Below, in pieces: positions 45,796 through 54,942 of a DNA stretch of 64,000 bases (the stretch's first letter is position 1; each line of letters begins with the position of its first letter). A model generated the notes under the pieces. The model saw nothing but the letters and a program-made list of their open reading frames with translations. It ran no database searches and was not told the origin of the DNA. The translations under genes and the position numbers were made by a program. The stretch spans positions 1 to 64,000 of the forward strand of contig NZ_BDAZ01000024.1 in assembly GCF_001612725.1 (NCBI RefSeq). The letters run 5' to 3'. Origin of the DNA: Nocardia anaemiae NBRC 100462 (GTDB lineage: Bacteria > Actinomycetota > Actinomycetes > Mycobacteriales > Mycobacteriaceae).

Positions 45796-46992
45796 TCAGG
45801 TGGCCGGAATTTCGCGTTGGAACCAGTCGAGGATCTGCGGGAGCGCGACGCGCACGGTGGCGGAGTGGTCGATATCGCCGAGATCGGTGAGGGTGGCCCG
45901 GTCGGTGCGCATGGCCTGCCGACAGTGTTCGGCATTGGCGTAGAGCACACTTCGATCGCCGGTGGCAGCGTAGAGGCGCACCGGAATGCGCGGGGTCCAG
46001 TCGCAGGTGCCGTCGCTGGCCGCCACCGCTTCGCGTGCGGTTCCGGTCGGATCTTGCGCCAGGGCAAGGAATTTCGGCGTCAGCAAGAGTTCAGGGCGCA
46101 CCGGTAGCGCGGTGCCGATGGTGATCTCGTTCTGCTGTCCGTCGAAGAGCCGCTCGATGCGATCGGCGATGGGTTCCTGGAAGGCGTCGGCGGGCCGATC
46201 GTAGAGGTGGTAGATCCGGTTCATCGCGGTGATCCAGTAGGAGAGATAGAAGACCGCGGCCGCCGGGAGCACCCGCCCCTCGATCGCGCCGGGCGTCTCG
46301 ACGTGCTGCACGTCGTAGGGGCCACTGATCGGTGCCAGCGCGGCAAGTCCGAACCCGGGCGCGTCACCGCCCTGTAGCGCCTTGCCCAGCGCCGTCGCGG
46401 CCTGGCCGCCCTGGGAGAAACCGGTGACGAGAATATCCGGGTCGAGATCGTGCTGCTGTCCGGCGGCCATGGTGCGAGCGGCACGCAGCAGATCCACCGA
46501 GGCGCTGACCTCCGAGGGCGCGTGGGTGTAGGGATGTGCGCCGGGGCCCTCGCCGAGGCCGAGATAGTCCGGCGCGACGGCCGCGTAGCCCGCCGCGGCG
46601 AACATGATGGTGCGGGCCCGATCGGGGCGTGTGTCGTTCACCGAGGGCGCGTCACTCTTCAGCACCAGCGTGCCGTGCTCATAGGTGACGACGCGCAGCC
46701 GTCGAGAATCGGTGCGCGGCAGGACGACCAGCCCGCTCGCCGTTGTCGGATCGCCCTCCGGAGTGACCGTTCGGTAGACGACCCGGTAGGCATCGACGCC
46801 ATTGCGTGCGGGAGTGCCGATTTTCGCGTCGGCCAGATAGGTCGTGGTCTGTTCCGCCGACAGCTGTGCGACCGGGGTCGTGCTGACGACCTCGCCGCGC
46901 GCGACCACGGGTGTGTTACGAGATCCGCAAGCCGGGGCCACCAGGATGGCCGCGGCCAGCAGTGCGATCAGCGAATGCGGTGTGCTGCGCAT
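45796..46992 (-). CDS. Secreted LIP-family lipase (lipoprotein)
   Basis: 398 residues. The signal MRSTPHSLIALLAAAILVAPAC has a lipobox-like end. The alpha/beta-hydrolase nucleophile motif is GFSQGG; preceding YAAVAPDYLGLGEG and the C-terminal DHS (GDIDHSATVRV) supply the other family features. This is the secretory lipase (LIP) family of actinobacteria. The true start is ATG 46992 with GAGAGGAA upstream; an earlier in-frame ATG adds a basic stretch before the signal. It is divergent from another lipase gene. Confidence 0.87.
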   Translation of the reverse strand: MRSTPHSLIALLAAAILVAPACGSRNTPVVARGEVVSTTPVAQLSAEQTTTYLADAKIGTPARNGVDAYRVVYRTVTPEGDPTTASGLVVLPRTDSRRLRVVTYEHGTLVLKSDAPSVNDTRPDRARTIMFAAAGYAAVAPDYLGLGEGPGAHPYTHAPSEVSASVDLLRAARTMAAGQQHDLDPDILVTGFSQGGQAATALGKALQGGDAPGFGLAALAPISGPYDVQHVETPGAIEGRVLPAAAVFYLSYWITAMNRIYHLYDRPADAFQEPIADRIERLFDGQQNEITIGTALPVRPELLLTPKFLALAQDPTGTAREAVAASDGTCDWTPRIPVRLYAATGDRSVLYANAEHCRQAMRTDRATLTDLGDIDHSATVRVALPQILDWFQREIPAT

Positions 46993-47190
46993 GGATTCGG
47001 TTCCTCTCGAGCGACCACACCGACCATCGTGCCACCGGCGGTTCCGCGACTCGCCAGCCGACCGAGCATATTTGCTACCCATTCGCCGCCATGTTATTAA
47101 CCAGGCGATTATCAGCCGTTTCGGCCCAGATCACCGAGCCGATGGTGCGTTCGTTTGCAGGTCCTGATTTGTGAGCGAAGGAGCGTTGCG

Positions 47191-48111
47191 GTGTTTGCGA
47201 AAAGTTCGCGTCTTCTCCTACCGATTATCGTGCCAGCGGTACTCATCGGCACCCTCTTCGGCGTGCGCGCCCCGGCGCACGCCGACCTTGCCCATCCGGA
47301 CGGGAGCGTGCCACCGGCCGGTGCCAATGATTGGACCTGCCGCCCGTCGGCGGAGCATCCACAACCCGTTGTGCTTGTGCACGGCACCTGGGGGAATCAG
47401 AACTCATGGGATGTGCTCGCGCCACAGCTGAAAGCGCAGGGCTACTGCGTATTTTCGCTCAGTTACGGGCGCGCGATCTACAGCATGCGAGGTGCGCAAC
47501 CCGGTGTCTACGGCACCGCGGATATTCGCAACTCGGCAAGGGAAATCGCGGGATTCGTCGACAAAGTGCGCGCGGCCACCGGTGCGTCGAAGGTGGATAT
47601 CGTCGCGCATTCTCAGGGCGGTCCGCTGGTGCGGCAGTTCATGCGCTTCGAGGGCGGCGCGGATCAGCGGAATCCGGCCGACAACAAGGTGGACCATCTG
47701 GTCACCATCGCGGCGACCAATCATGGCACCACCGCGGAAGGGCTCGGTTATCTGCTGCCGACCGGAAGTGCGCAGGCGCCGATTCTCGGCCTGATCGCGA
47801 GGTATCTGGGGATAGCCGCGTCGCAACAACTGATCGATAGTGAATTCCTGCGCAGCCTCAATGCCGGGGGCGATACCGAGCCAGGAATCAACTACACGGT
47901 TATCGCCAGCCGAGTCGATCGGGTCGTCACCCCACCCGAGGCCACGTTTCTCACCGCCGGAATCGGGGCCACCGTCGACAATGTCTGGGTCCAGGACCTG
48001 TGCCCGGACGATGAGTTCGACCACGGCGCGCTGCCGGAATCCCCGACCGTCGGCTATGTCGTCCAGAAAGCACTCGATCCGTCCTATCGCGGACTCCCAT
48101 GCCAGGGCTGA
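47191..48111 (+). CDS. Secreted class 2-like lipase/esterase
   Basis: 306 residues. A Sec signal peptide ends near PAHA. The catalytic domain starts with PVVLVHGTWGNQNSWDVL (oxyanion HG), the nucleophile is in DIVAHSQGGPLVRQF, and the His is probably DHGALPES. GTG 47191 has AAGGAG 7 bp upstream. Exported, presumably triacylglycerol or ester hydrolysis. It faces the other lipase gene across about 200 bp and may share control with it. Confidence 0.87.
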   Translation: MFAKSSRLLLPIIVPAVLIGTLFGVRAPAHADLAHPDGSVPPAGANDWTCRPSAEHPQPVVLVHGTWGNQNSWDVLAPQLKAQGYCVFSLSYGRAIYSMRGAQPGVYGTADIRNSAREIAGFVDKVRAATGASKVDIVAHSQGGPLVRQFMRFEGGADQRNPADNKVDHLVTIAATNHGTTAEGLGYLLPTGSAQAPILGLIARYLGIAASQQLIDSEFLRSLNAGGDTEPGINYTVIASRVDRVVTPPEATFLTAGIGATVDNVWVQDLCPDDEFDHGALPESPTVGYVVQKALDPSYRGLPCQG

Positions 48112-48219
48112 CCTGCGAACCGACGCAGTTGGGTTAACGCTGTTATCGTCGATAGCGCCCATGGTGCTCCGGTGGTGGGACCGTGCGCCGCAGCGTCCCC
48201 CCGCGAGGAATGAACATCC

Positions 48220-49344
48220 GTGAAATACGTTCCGCGTATCGTCCTGTTTCTGGCGATTCCCGCCCTGCTTTTCCTGGTGCCATGGTGGACCTTGATCGGC
48301 GCCACGACCGACGGTCCGCTGTTCTGGCTCGGCTCGGCGGTTTTCCTGGCCGGTTTCGTATGCCTGCCCGCATCGATGTTTCTCGGCCATGGACCGAGGC
48401 AGCATGACGGCGCGTCCATTGTCGGCGACACATTGCTCGGCCTGATGTGGATCGTTTTCAGCTGGTCGGTGATCGGCAATATCGTCGGGCTCGGATTGGC
48501 CGTCGCCGGTGTGGACGATCCGGCGCGGTCCGGGATCGTCGCCGCCGGGGTTTTCGTGATCGCCGCCGCGCTGTCGGTCTGGGGCGTGCTCGAGGCGCGC
48601 CGGGTCCCTCGGGTGCGCACCCTCGATGTCGCTATCCGCGGACTCGGACCCGCACTGGACGGACTGCGCATGGTGGTCATCACCGATACCCATTACGCCG
48701 CGCTGAACCGGTTGCGCTGGTCGGAGAAGGTTGTCGATGTGGTGAACGCCGAGCAGCCCGATATCGCTTGCCACGCGGGCGATCTCGCCGACGGTTCGGT
48801 CGAGAAGCGGCATCGGCAGGTCGATCCGCTCGGCAAGATCGAGGCTCCGCTCGGCCGGTTCTACATCACCGGCAATCACGAATACTTCGGCGACGCGCCG
48901 GGCTGGATCGAGCATATGACCTCGATCGGCTGGCAGCCGCTGCGCAACCAACACGAGACCATCACCCGCGGCGGCGACCGGCTGGTGCTGGCGGGCATCG
49001 ACGACCCCACCGGTGTCAGCGTGCCAGGTCACGGACCCGACCTGCGCGCCGCCCTCGCGGGCGCGGACCAGGAGGCACCGGTCGTCCTGCTGGCCCACCA
49101 ACCCAGGCAAGTTACCGAGGCCGCCGCGGCGGGGGTCGCGCTACAGATCTCGGGCCACACGCACGGCGGCCAGATCTGGCCGTTCCACTATCTGGTCCGC
49201 CTCGAACAACCCGTGGTCGCCGGTCTCAGCCGCCACGGCGATCACACCCAGCTCTACACCAGCCGGGGCACCGGGTTCTGGGGCCCGCAATTCCGCGTCT
49301 TCGCGCCCAGCGAAATTACGGTCCTCGTCTTGCGCAGCGCCTGA
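48220..49344 (+). CDS. Membrane-anchored metallophosphoesterase (YkuE-like)
   Basis: 374 residues. Four hydrophobic helices (about 5-125) precede a calcineurin-type phosphoesterase domain. Metal-binding motifs in order: ITDTHY (Asp156, His158), AGDLADG, GNHEY, AHQP and SGHTHGGQIWP. Related enzymes act on UDP-sugar or phospholipid phosphates at the membrane. GTG start with GAGGAA somewhat upstream. Followed 24 bp later by the permease gene, so the two likely form an operon. Confidence 0.88.
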   Translation: MKYVPRIVLFLAIPALLFLVPWWTLIGATTDGPLFWLGSAVFLAGFVCLPASMFLGHGPRQHDGASIVGDTLLGLMWIVFSWSVIGNIVGLGLAVAGVDDPARSGIVAAGVFVIAAALSVWGVLEARRVPRVRTLDVAIRGLGPALDGLRMVVITDTHYAALNRLRWSEKVVDVVNAEQPDIACHAGDLADGSVEKRHRQVDPLGKIEAPLGRFYITGNHEYFGDAPGWIEHMTSIGWQPLRNQHETITRGGDRLVLAGIDDPTGVSVPGHGPDLRAALAGADQEAPVVLLAHQPRQVTEAAAAGVALQISGHTHGGQIWPFHYLVRLEQPVVAGLSRHGDHTQLYTSRGTGFWGPQFRVFAPSEITVLVLRSA

Positions 49345-49368
49345 ACGATACGGGTATAGCTTCGCGTT

Positions 49369-50523
49369 GTGAACGCTATCTGGCACGCACTGACACTTGC
49401 TGGGTCGATGACCTGGGAGATCCTCTGGGCTCTTGTTCTCGGCTTCGCCCTGTCGGCCATTGTGCAAGCGGTGGTACGCAAGTCGACCATTCTGCGGCTG
49501 ATGGGCGACGATCGGCCACGCACCCTCGCCATTGCCGCCGGGCTCGGCGCGGCCTCGTCGTCGTGCTCGTATGCGGCCGTGGCGCTGGCGCGTTCGCTAT
49601 TCCGCAAGGGTGCGAACTTCACCGCAGCGATGGCATTCGAAATCGGATCAACCAATCTCGTCATCGAACTCGGCGTCATTCTGGCGCTGCTGATGGGCTG
49701 GCAGTTCACCGCGGCCGAATTCGTCGGCGGGCCGATCATGATCGTGCTGCTCGCGGTGCTCTTCCGATTGTTCGTGCGGGCCGAACTCGTCGAGCGGGCC
49801 CGTCGCCAAGCCGACCGCGGACTCGCCGGATCGATGGAGGGCCATGCCGCCATGGATATGGCAGTCGCCGCCGAAGGCTCGTTCCCACGCAGGCTGCTGT
49901 CGCGGGCTGGGCTTACCGCGGTTTCGCATGTGTTCGTGATGGAATGGGCCGCGATACTGCGTGATCTCGTCATCGGTCTGCTGATTGCGGGCGCGATCGG
50001 CGCGTGGGTGCCGGAGACCTTCTGGCAGAACTTCTTCCTCACCGATCATCCACTGCTGTCTGCCATTTGGGGTCCGATCGTCGGCCCGCTGGTGGCGATC
50101 CTGTCCTTCGTCTGCTCGATCGGCAACGTGCCGCTGGCCGCGGTGCTGTGGAACGGCGGCATCAGCTTCGGCGGCGTCATCGCCTTCATCTACGCCGACC
50201 TGCTGATCCTCCCGATCCTCAATATCTACCGCAAGTACTACGGCGCCCGCACGACCCTCATCCTGCTCGGCACCTTCTACGCCGCCATGGTCGGCGCCGG
50301 ATATCTCGTCGAAATACTCTTCGGCACAACCAATCTCATACCCACCGAACGCAATGCCATGGTGATGGCGGAAGGCATCCGCTGGAACTACACCACCTGG
50401 CTGAATATCGCCTTCCTCATGCTCGCCGCCGTGCTGGTCACCATCTTCATGCGCACCGGCGGAATCCCGATGCTGCGCATGATGGGCGGCTCTCCGGACA
50501 CCGAGCACGATCACATGACGTAG
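49369..50523 (+). CDS. Permease (DUF318/SO_0444 family)
   Basis: 384 residues, about ten helices arranged as two repeats. The first has GAASSSCSYAAVALARSLFRKGANFTAAMAFEIGSTNLV; the second has SFVCSIGNVPLAAVLWNGGISFGGVIAFIYADLLILPIL. The paired Cys-containing loops (SSCSY and VCSIGN) are the mark of this putative two-sector transporter family, often tied to metal or sulfur-compound export. The C-terminus has HDH. GTG start, directly after the phosphoesterase gene. Confidence 0.87.
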   Translation: MNAIWHALTLAGSMTWEILWALVLGFALSAIVQAVVRKSTILRLMGDDRPRTLAIAAGLGAASSSCSYAAVALARSLFRKGANFTAAMAFEIGSTNLVIELGVILALLMGWQFTAAEFVGGPIMIVLLAVLFRLFVRAELVERARRQADRGLAGSMEGHAAMDMAVAAEGSFPRRLLSRAGLTAVSHVFVMEWAAILRDLVIGLLIAGAIGAWVPETFWQNFFLTDHPLLSAIWGPIVGPLVAILSFVCSIGNVPLAAVLWNGGISFGGVIAFIYADLLILPILNIYRKYYGARTTLILLGTFYAAMVGAGYLVEILFGTTNLIPTERNAMVMAEGIRWNYTTWLNIAFLMLAAVLVTIFMRTGGIPMLRMMGGSPDTEHDHMT

Positions 50524-50550
50524 CGCCGCCGGCCAGCTGCACCGACCCGG

Positions 50551-51486
50551 TCACCGTTCCGGGCTGAACGCGGTCGGGAAACGGCTCTTCAGCAGGGCGG
50601 CGGTAACCGCACTGTAGGCGTGACTGGCTTCCTCCGGACGCAGGGTCGGGTAGTTCGACCGATGGGTGACGATCACGCCGTTCGGGAGGGTTACGGTGCG
50701 ATCCGGGACGGTGGCAACGCAATTGCCGCCGGATTTGGCGACGAGATCGACGATCACCGTCCCGGAGCGGAGTGTGTCGAGCACCGTGGCGTCCAGCAGC
50801 AGTGGGCCGTGGGAGCCGCGGTGCACGGCCGCACAGACGATGAGGGCGGGCGGATCGGCGGCGAGGTGACCGAGAAGTCCATCCGGATGAGGCAGAAATG
50901 CCTTGGCACCGTGCCGGATTGCCGCGGATTCTTGTTCCCTCCGGTTGCCCATCGCGGTCGGCTCGTCGCCCTTGGCGACCGCAGCCGCGATCGCGGAGAG
51001 TCCGGCCTGTCCGCAGCCGAGGATCAAGGCGGGCACCGGCCCCTCGGTCGACAGGAGTTGTCGCGCTTGCCCGTAGGCGACCTCGCCCGCTATCCGGCTC
51101 ATCGCGGAGAGCGCATCGATATCGGGGCGGGAGTGCGGAACGGTTTCGTAACCGACTGATTCGATGCCACGTTCCCGCAGTGCCGCAATCACGTCGTGGC
51201 GGTGCAGCGGGTCCTGGAATCCGATCAGAGTCGTACCTGGGCGTACCGAATCCAATTGGTACGCAGGCGGTTTCACCCACACCACCACATCGGAGCGCGC
51301 GAAGATCTCCGCGCGCTCGCCCAGCTGCGCCCCGGCCGCTACATAGTCCGCATCATCGAACCCGATGGACCGGCCCGCATCGTGCTCCACGACGACCCGC
51401 ACGTCCGCGAGCCCGCGCACATCCTCCGGTATCAACGCGACCCGCCGCTCTTCAGCAGCGGTCTCCTTCAGCACGCCGATAATCAT
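50551..51486 (-). CDS. Alanine dehydrogenase/PntA-like protein, short form
   Basis: 311 residues, about 60 fewer than a full alanine dehydrogenase. The N-terminal domain keeps KETAAEERRVALIP (Arg15), VVVWVKPP (Lys72) and FQDPLH (His95), matching pyruvate-binding positions in AlaDH. RPDIDALSAMSRIAGEVA resembles the PntA linker. The Rossmann motif is LGCGQAGLSA (157-162). It overlaps the aminotransferase stop by four bases (ATGA) and is the third gene of an operon. It may be a dedicated amino- or imino-acid oxidoreductase rather than housekeeping AlaDH. Confidence 0.8.
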   Translation of the reverse strand: MIIGVLKETAAEERRVALIPEDVRGLADVRVVVEHDAGRSIGFDDADYVAAGAQLGERAEIFARSDVVVWVKPPAYQLDSVRPGTTLIGFQDPLHRHDVIAALRERGIESVGYETVPHSRPDIDALSAMSRIAGEVAYGQARQLLSTEGPVPALILGCGQAGLSAIAAAVAKGDEPTAMGNRREQESAAIRHGAKAFLPHPDGLLGHLAADPPALIVCAAVHRGSHGPLLLDATVLDTLRSGTVIVDLVAKSGGNCVATVPDRTVTLPNGVIVTHRSNYPTLRPEEASHAYSAVTAALLKSRFPTAFSPER

Positions 51487-52931
51487 TGTGCCGCAGCAGG
51501 TTCGATGACGGGCAGACCGCGCTCGGCCAGCACCTTGGGATAGGTCAGCCCATTCCGGATCGCATGCAGAAGCTGTTCGAGCCGGTCGAACAATTCGTCC
51601 ACCAGATCCGCCGACTCCTGCCCCGGCGCCTTGCGCGGCGCGAGCACATTGAATCGGACACCGAGTCGCTCGGATCCGGTCCGATCCAACGCGACAGTAT
51701 CGATCCCGGCACCGGCGAGCAGCAGATCCGCTATCTCCGCGCTGGTTTCGACGCCAGCCCGGTCGAGGACCGCATCGTCGAAAACCACAGTGAGGAACAT
51801 ACCCTGCCGACTGCCCAGCGGCCGAATGACTTTCGCACCGAACCGAGCATTGATCGCATCGATGTGGCCGTGCGCGCGATCCAGCTGGTCGAGCATCCGT
51901 ACCCGATTCTGCGCGAAGTAGCTCTCGGGCGTGTGCTCGACAATCGCCCGCGCCAGATGTGTCGACTCACGCTGGAACGAGATGGTGAGCCGCTCGCGAA
52001 TCCTGGCCAGCCATTCGGTGTCGCCCGAGCAGGCGGCGCCCAGTTTGCAGGGTCCGAAGGCGTTGTAGCCCTTGGAGTTTCCGGTAATGGTGAGCACCTG
52101 GTCGTACAGCCGACGCACGCCGTCGTCGGTCGCGATCTGCACTGCGGCGATCGGAATGTGCTGTTCCACCATGCAATCGAAGGCCATATCGCAGATGACC
52201 GGCACCCCACTGGCAACCAGCACCCGGCCGATTGCCAGCAACTCCTCGGCCGAATAGTCGGTGAATACCGGATTGCCGGGCAGGGTGAGCAGCACCCCGC
52301 ACAGTTCATCACGTTCGGCGAAGTAGTCCAGGCAGGATGCCAGCAGGACCGGGTCGATCTTGAAGGAATCGTCCGGTGCGACCGGGCACGCCTGCATCCG
52401 CAGACCGTACTTCTCCACGTGAATGCCCGAACTCTTGTACAGGCCTTCGGGATACACGATCACACCACCGGGGCGGGCGAGCGTCGCGACCGCTTCCTCG
52501 AGCAGCATGGTGCTCGAATACGGGCAGACGATGACCTCCTCGGGTGATACCCGAACTCCCGGCAGACTGTCGACCGGCACCGCCAATCGCCCGAACAGCT
52601 TGTGCGCTGCCAACTCTCGCAATACCAGCGGCTGCCGCTTGTGATACAGCGTGCCGTCACCATATTCGTCAGGTGGTTGGGTGTGCATCAGTTCGTGCCA
52701 TGCCAGGTCCAGTGCGGCTACCGCATTTTCGGCCAGCGGCAGCCCGGTCTCGCCGTGGTATGCGTCCAGTACATCCGAATACGTCCGGTCGCCTGTCCCC
52801 GCGAACTGCGGCCGCGCACCCAGATGTCGCCGCAAGTCCCGCTTGCGCTCCTCGGAGCGATTGGTGCGGGCGGCCAGGCTGGGTGCCGGTGTCCGCCAAG
52901 GCAGCCGATCGATATCAGCCTGCCGAGTCAC
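51483..52931 (-). CDS. Class I/II fold-type I PLP aminotransferase-like enzyme
   Basis: 482 residues, longer than most class I enzymes because of an about 95-residue N-terminal extension. PLP-site residues seen are Asn220 (LPGNPVFTDY), Asp248 (ICDMAFD) and Lys287 (ITGNSKGYNAFG). Segments EEVIVCPYSSTMLLEEAVATLARPGGVIVYPEGLYKSSG fit the nucleotide-binding loop. GTG start overlaps the XRE stop (GTGA), and its end overlaps the dehydrogenase-like gene. A biosynthetic role on an unusual amino acid is an inference from the context. Confidence 0.82.
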   Translation of the reverse strand: MTRQADIDRLPWRTPAPSLAARTNRSEERKRDLRRHLGARPQFAGTGDRTYSDVLDAYHGETGLPLAENAVAALDLAWHELMHTQPPDEYGDGTLYHKRQPLVLRELAAHKLFGRLAVPVDSLPGVRVSPEEVIVCPYSSTMLLEEAVATLARPGGVIVYPEGLYKSSGIHVEKYGLRMQACPVAPDDSFKIDPVLLASCLDYFAERDELCGVLLTLPGNPVFTDYSAEELLAIGRVLVASGVPVICDMAFDCMVEQHIPIAAVQIATDDGVRRLYDQVLTITGNSKGYNAFGPCKLGAACSGDTEWLARIRERLTISFQRESTHLARAIVEHTPESYFAQNRVRMLDQLDRAHGHIDAINARFGAKVIRPLGSRQGMFLTVVFDDAVLDRAGVETSAEIADLLLAGAGIDTVALDRTGSERLGVRFNVLAPRKAPGQESADLVDELFDRLEQLLHAIRNGLTYPKVLAERGLPVIEPAAAQ

Positions 52932-53977
52932 GACACCTCACCTTCGAAGGACGGCTCTCCCGGCGCGGTTATCTCGCGCCAACTCCGTTCCAGCGCCGCA
53001 CGGAACAGATCGCGACAATCGCCCTCGGTGAGACGTTCGTAACCGGCCAGCGCCGGTGACGCGACAATATCGTTCACGACAATGCCGGAACCGGCGACCT
53101 TGAGCTCATACAGGCGCTCGAATCGCCGCACGGCGAATGCGACATCGTGCTTCAAGGCCGAGAACCGGGTCGCCACGCGCGCCTGCCGTGAATAGTCGTA
53201 TTCCCCAACGGCGACATACTTTTCGTCCACGATGAGCATGCTCTGCGCATTGCGCGCGTGCTCGCGCTTGACCAGCACGCTCTCCACGCCGGAACGCGCC
53301 TGTTTCCACAGTTTGTCGTCATAGGGCCACACATCCTCGATGGTGTCGAGGACATACATTCGTCTCACATCGATTCGGGGCGGATGGGTGGTATCGGCCA
53401 GGCGCAGGATCGCGGCGTGATAGTCGTCGCCGACATCGCCGCCGATGGTGCCCAGATCGGCGGTGTGGATCGCGCGGACGGACGCCTTGGCTTGCTCGAG
53501 GATGATCAACCAGTCGCTGACGGTATTCCATTCCCAGACGGTCGCGCTGCACGAGGGGATCTGGGCCAGGATTTCCTCGGCACGATCCAGCTGTCGATCC
53601 GCGATCATGCGTAGCGGTTCGATCTCCTCCCGCGCGGAGGTCGCATCGATCAGGCTGCCCGCGATGCCGAGCGCCCGCTCGACGAGTTCAGGGTCCTTGC
53701 CGAGCAGCACGTTGAAGCGCATGCGCAGATCGTGATACGCGCCGCTCGTCAGATCGTCTGCGATACCGTCGGTCCTGGGCAATTCCTGGCCGAGCGCCAA
53801 GCTGAGCCGTTCGCGCAGCGGTAGCGGTGGCACCCGAGTTCCGTTCTCGATCTGCTGGATCAGGCTGCGCGAACAACCCGTCTTGGCCGCGAGGGCGGCC
53901 TGGGTGAACCCGCGTTCGGTGCGGAGCCGACGGACCAGATCCCCGACCTGCTCACCGTCCGGTCCTGAGCCAGCCAT
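52928..53977 (-). CDS. XRE-type regulator with large C-terminal domain
   Basis: 349 residues. A Cro/C1 helix-turn-helix occupies about residues 10-66 (RTERGFTQAALAAKTGCSRSLIQQIENGTRVPP). The remaining 280 residues hold an unfamiliar domain. Its part with SVLVKREHARNAQSMLIVDEKYVAVGEYDYSRQARVATRF loosely resembles phospholipase-D-like sensor domains, but no HKD motif is present. First gene of a three-gene overlapping operon, so probably its controller. The long upstream AT-rich spacer would hold the promoter. Confidence 0.8.
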   Translation of the reverse strand: MAGSGPDGEQVGDLVRRLRTERGFTQAALAAKTGCSRSLIQQIENGTRVPPLPLRERLSLALGQELPRTDGIADDLTSGAYHDLRMRFNVLLGKDPELVERALGIAGSLIDATSAREEIEPLRMIADRQLDRAEEILAQIPSCSATVWEWNTVSDWLIILEQAKASVRAIHTADLGTIGGDVGDDYHAAILRLADTTHPPRIDVRRMYVLDTIEDVWPYDDKLWKQARSGVESVLVKREHARNAQSMLIVDEKYVAVGEYDYSRQARVATRFSALKHDVAFAVRRFERLYELKVAGSGIVVNDIVASPALAGYERLTEGDCRDLFRAALERSWREITAPGEPSFEGEVS

Positions 53978-54276
53978 TCCGCGCCCTCCATCCCTGCGCT
54001 CGGATTCGAATGCTCACGATGTGTCATCCGACGACATCATAGCCACGTTACGTCGCAAATCGGCGATAGCAATGTTGGAAGTTTTCTGGCCGATCGCTGG
54101 AATCCACACCGGTGGGCGGATATTGCGCGAAGCGGCACCAATATCCACGACGTCGATTGCGCGCCGTTCCACTCAAAGCTGCCCTTATGGAACAGATTCC
54201 AGATATATGCGGCTGAACTTGCCTGAATATAAGCAATATTGATTTAGAAATATCATCAGATAGCTTCTATGCTTAG
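53978..54276. other. AT-enriched non-coding region
   Basis: The segment from about 54180 to 54330 is clearly less GC-rich than anything around it, with runs such as GAATATAAGCAATATTGATT. No supported ORF. It probably contains promoters for the leftward operon and the rightward small gene. Confidence 0.5.
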
Positions 54277-54306
54277 TTGACATCCAGAAGTGGCGATCCA
54301 TAGCAT
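54277..54306 (+). promoter_or_regulatory. Promoter of the small gene at 54380
   Basis: A consensus -35 TTGACA (54277-54282) and -10 TAGCAT (54301-54306) with an 18-bp spacer, in an AT-rich stretch about 70 bp before the ATG. Confidence 0.55.
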
Positions 54307-54379
54307 TGTTGTCAGCGTCACATCTGATCCGGCGATCGCTTTCCGGCACAGATGGTTTCGACCGACCAAGGGAGGGGTC

Positions 54380-54712
54380 ATGACACTGAGGCTGACCGAC
54401 TGGTTGATCACCAGCGACATCACCCCCGAAACCGCCCGCTACACCGGCAGCGGCTGGGTCCTCAGCTGGCTGCCCGGCCGACTGCTGACACGGGAGCAGG
54501 CCGAGACCGGCATGGTGCTCGACGAGACACTGAGCGATCCGGATCCCGAAGATTACCTGCTCGCCATGGAAATCGCCGCCATCCGGGCGGCCGACCTCGG
54601 TCTCGAATTGGCCACGGCGGTCGTACTGCTGCACGCCCGCATCGTCGAACGAGACCGACGCCGGACCGACGCCAACTGCCGCATCGCGGTACCGACCACA
54701 CCGGCCGCGTAA
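54380..54712 (+). CDS. Small conserved hypothetical protein
   Basis: 110 residues with an excellent GGAGGGG ribosome site. The sequence RLTDWLITSDITPETARYTGSGWVLSWLPGRLLTREQAETGMVLDETLSDPD resembles small proteins I recall as common in Nocardia, but it has no named function. Helical second half. It has its own promoter and a strong terminator, so it is a single-gene transcript. Confidence 0.75.
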   Translation: MTLRLTDWLITSDITPETARYTGSGWVLSWLPGRLLTREQAETGMVLDETLSDPDPEDYLLAMEIAAIRAADLGLELATAVVLLHARIVERDRRRTDANCRIAVPTTPAA

Positions 54713-54761
54713 CGGCAGTTGGCGCCGCGGAGGGGTCGGCGCCACCTGACGTCGCGCCGAG

Positions 54762-54800
54762 ACAGGGTCCGGCGAGCACCGTTCGCCGGGCCCTGTTTTG
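54762..54800 (+). terminator. Intrinsic terminator
   Basis: Arms ACAGGGTCCGGCG (54762-54774) and CGCCGGGCCCTGT (54784-54796) pair at 12 of 13, followed by TTTTG. One of the few hairpins here with a U tract. Confidence 0.85.
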
Positions 54801-54942
54801 CTCGTCATAGCGTCGAAGACGCCTGGCGGAGCACAACTTTCGCGCAGTACGCCCGATTCGAGGATCCTCGGCTACATGCAGTCCCAGAAGCGCCTATACG
54901 GTGGCGGTCGCCGGAATGGTAAGCAGCGCAGCGAATTCGGGG

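Noticed and set aside
47404..49110. 568-codon minus-strand ORF
   Set aside because: Antisense across two well-supported genes (lipase and metallophosphoesterase) and their spacer.
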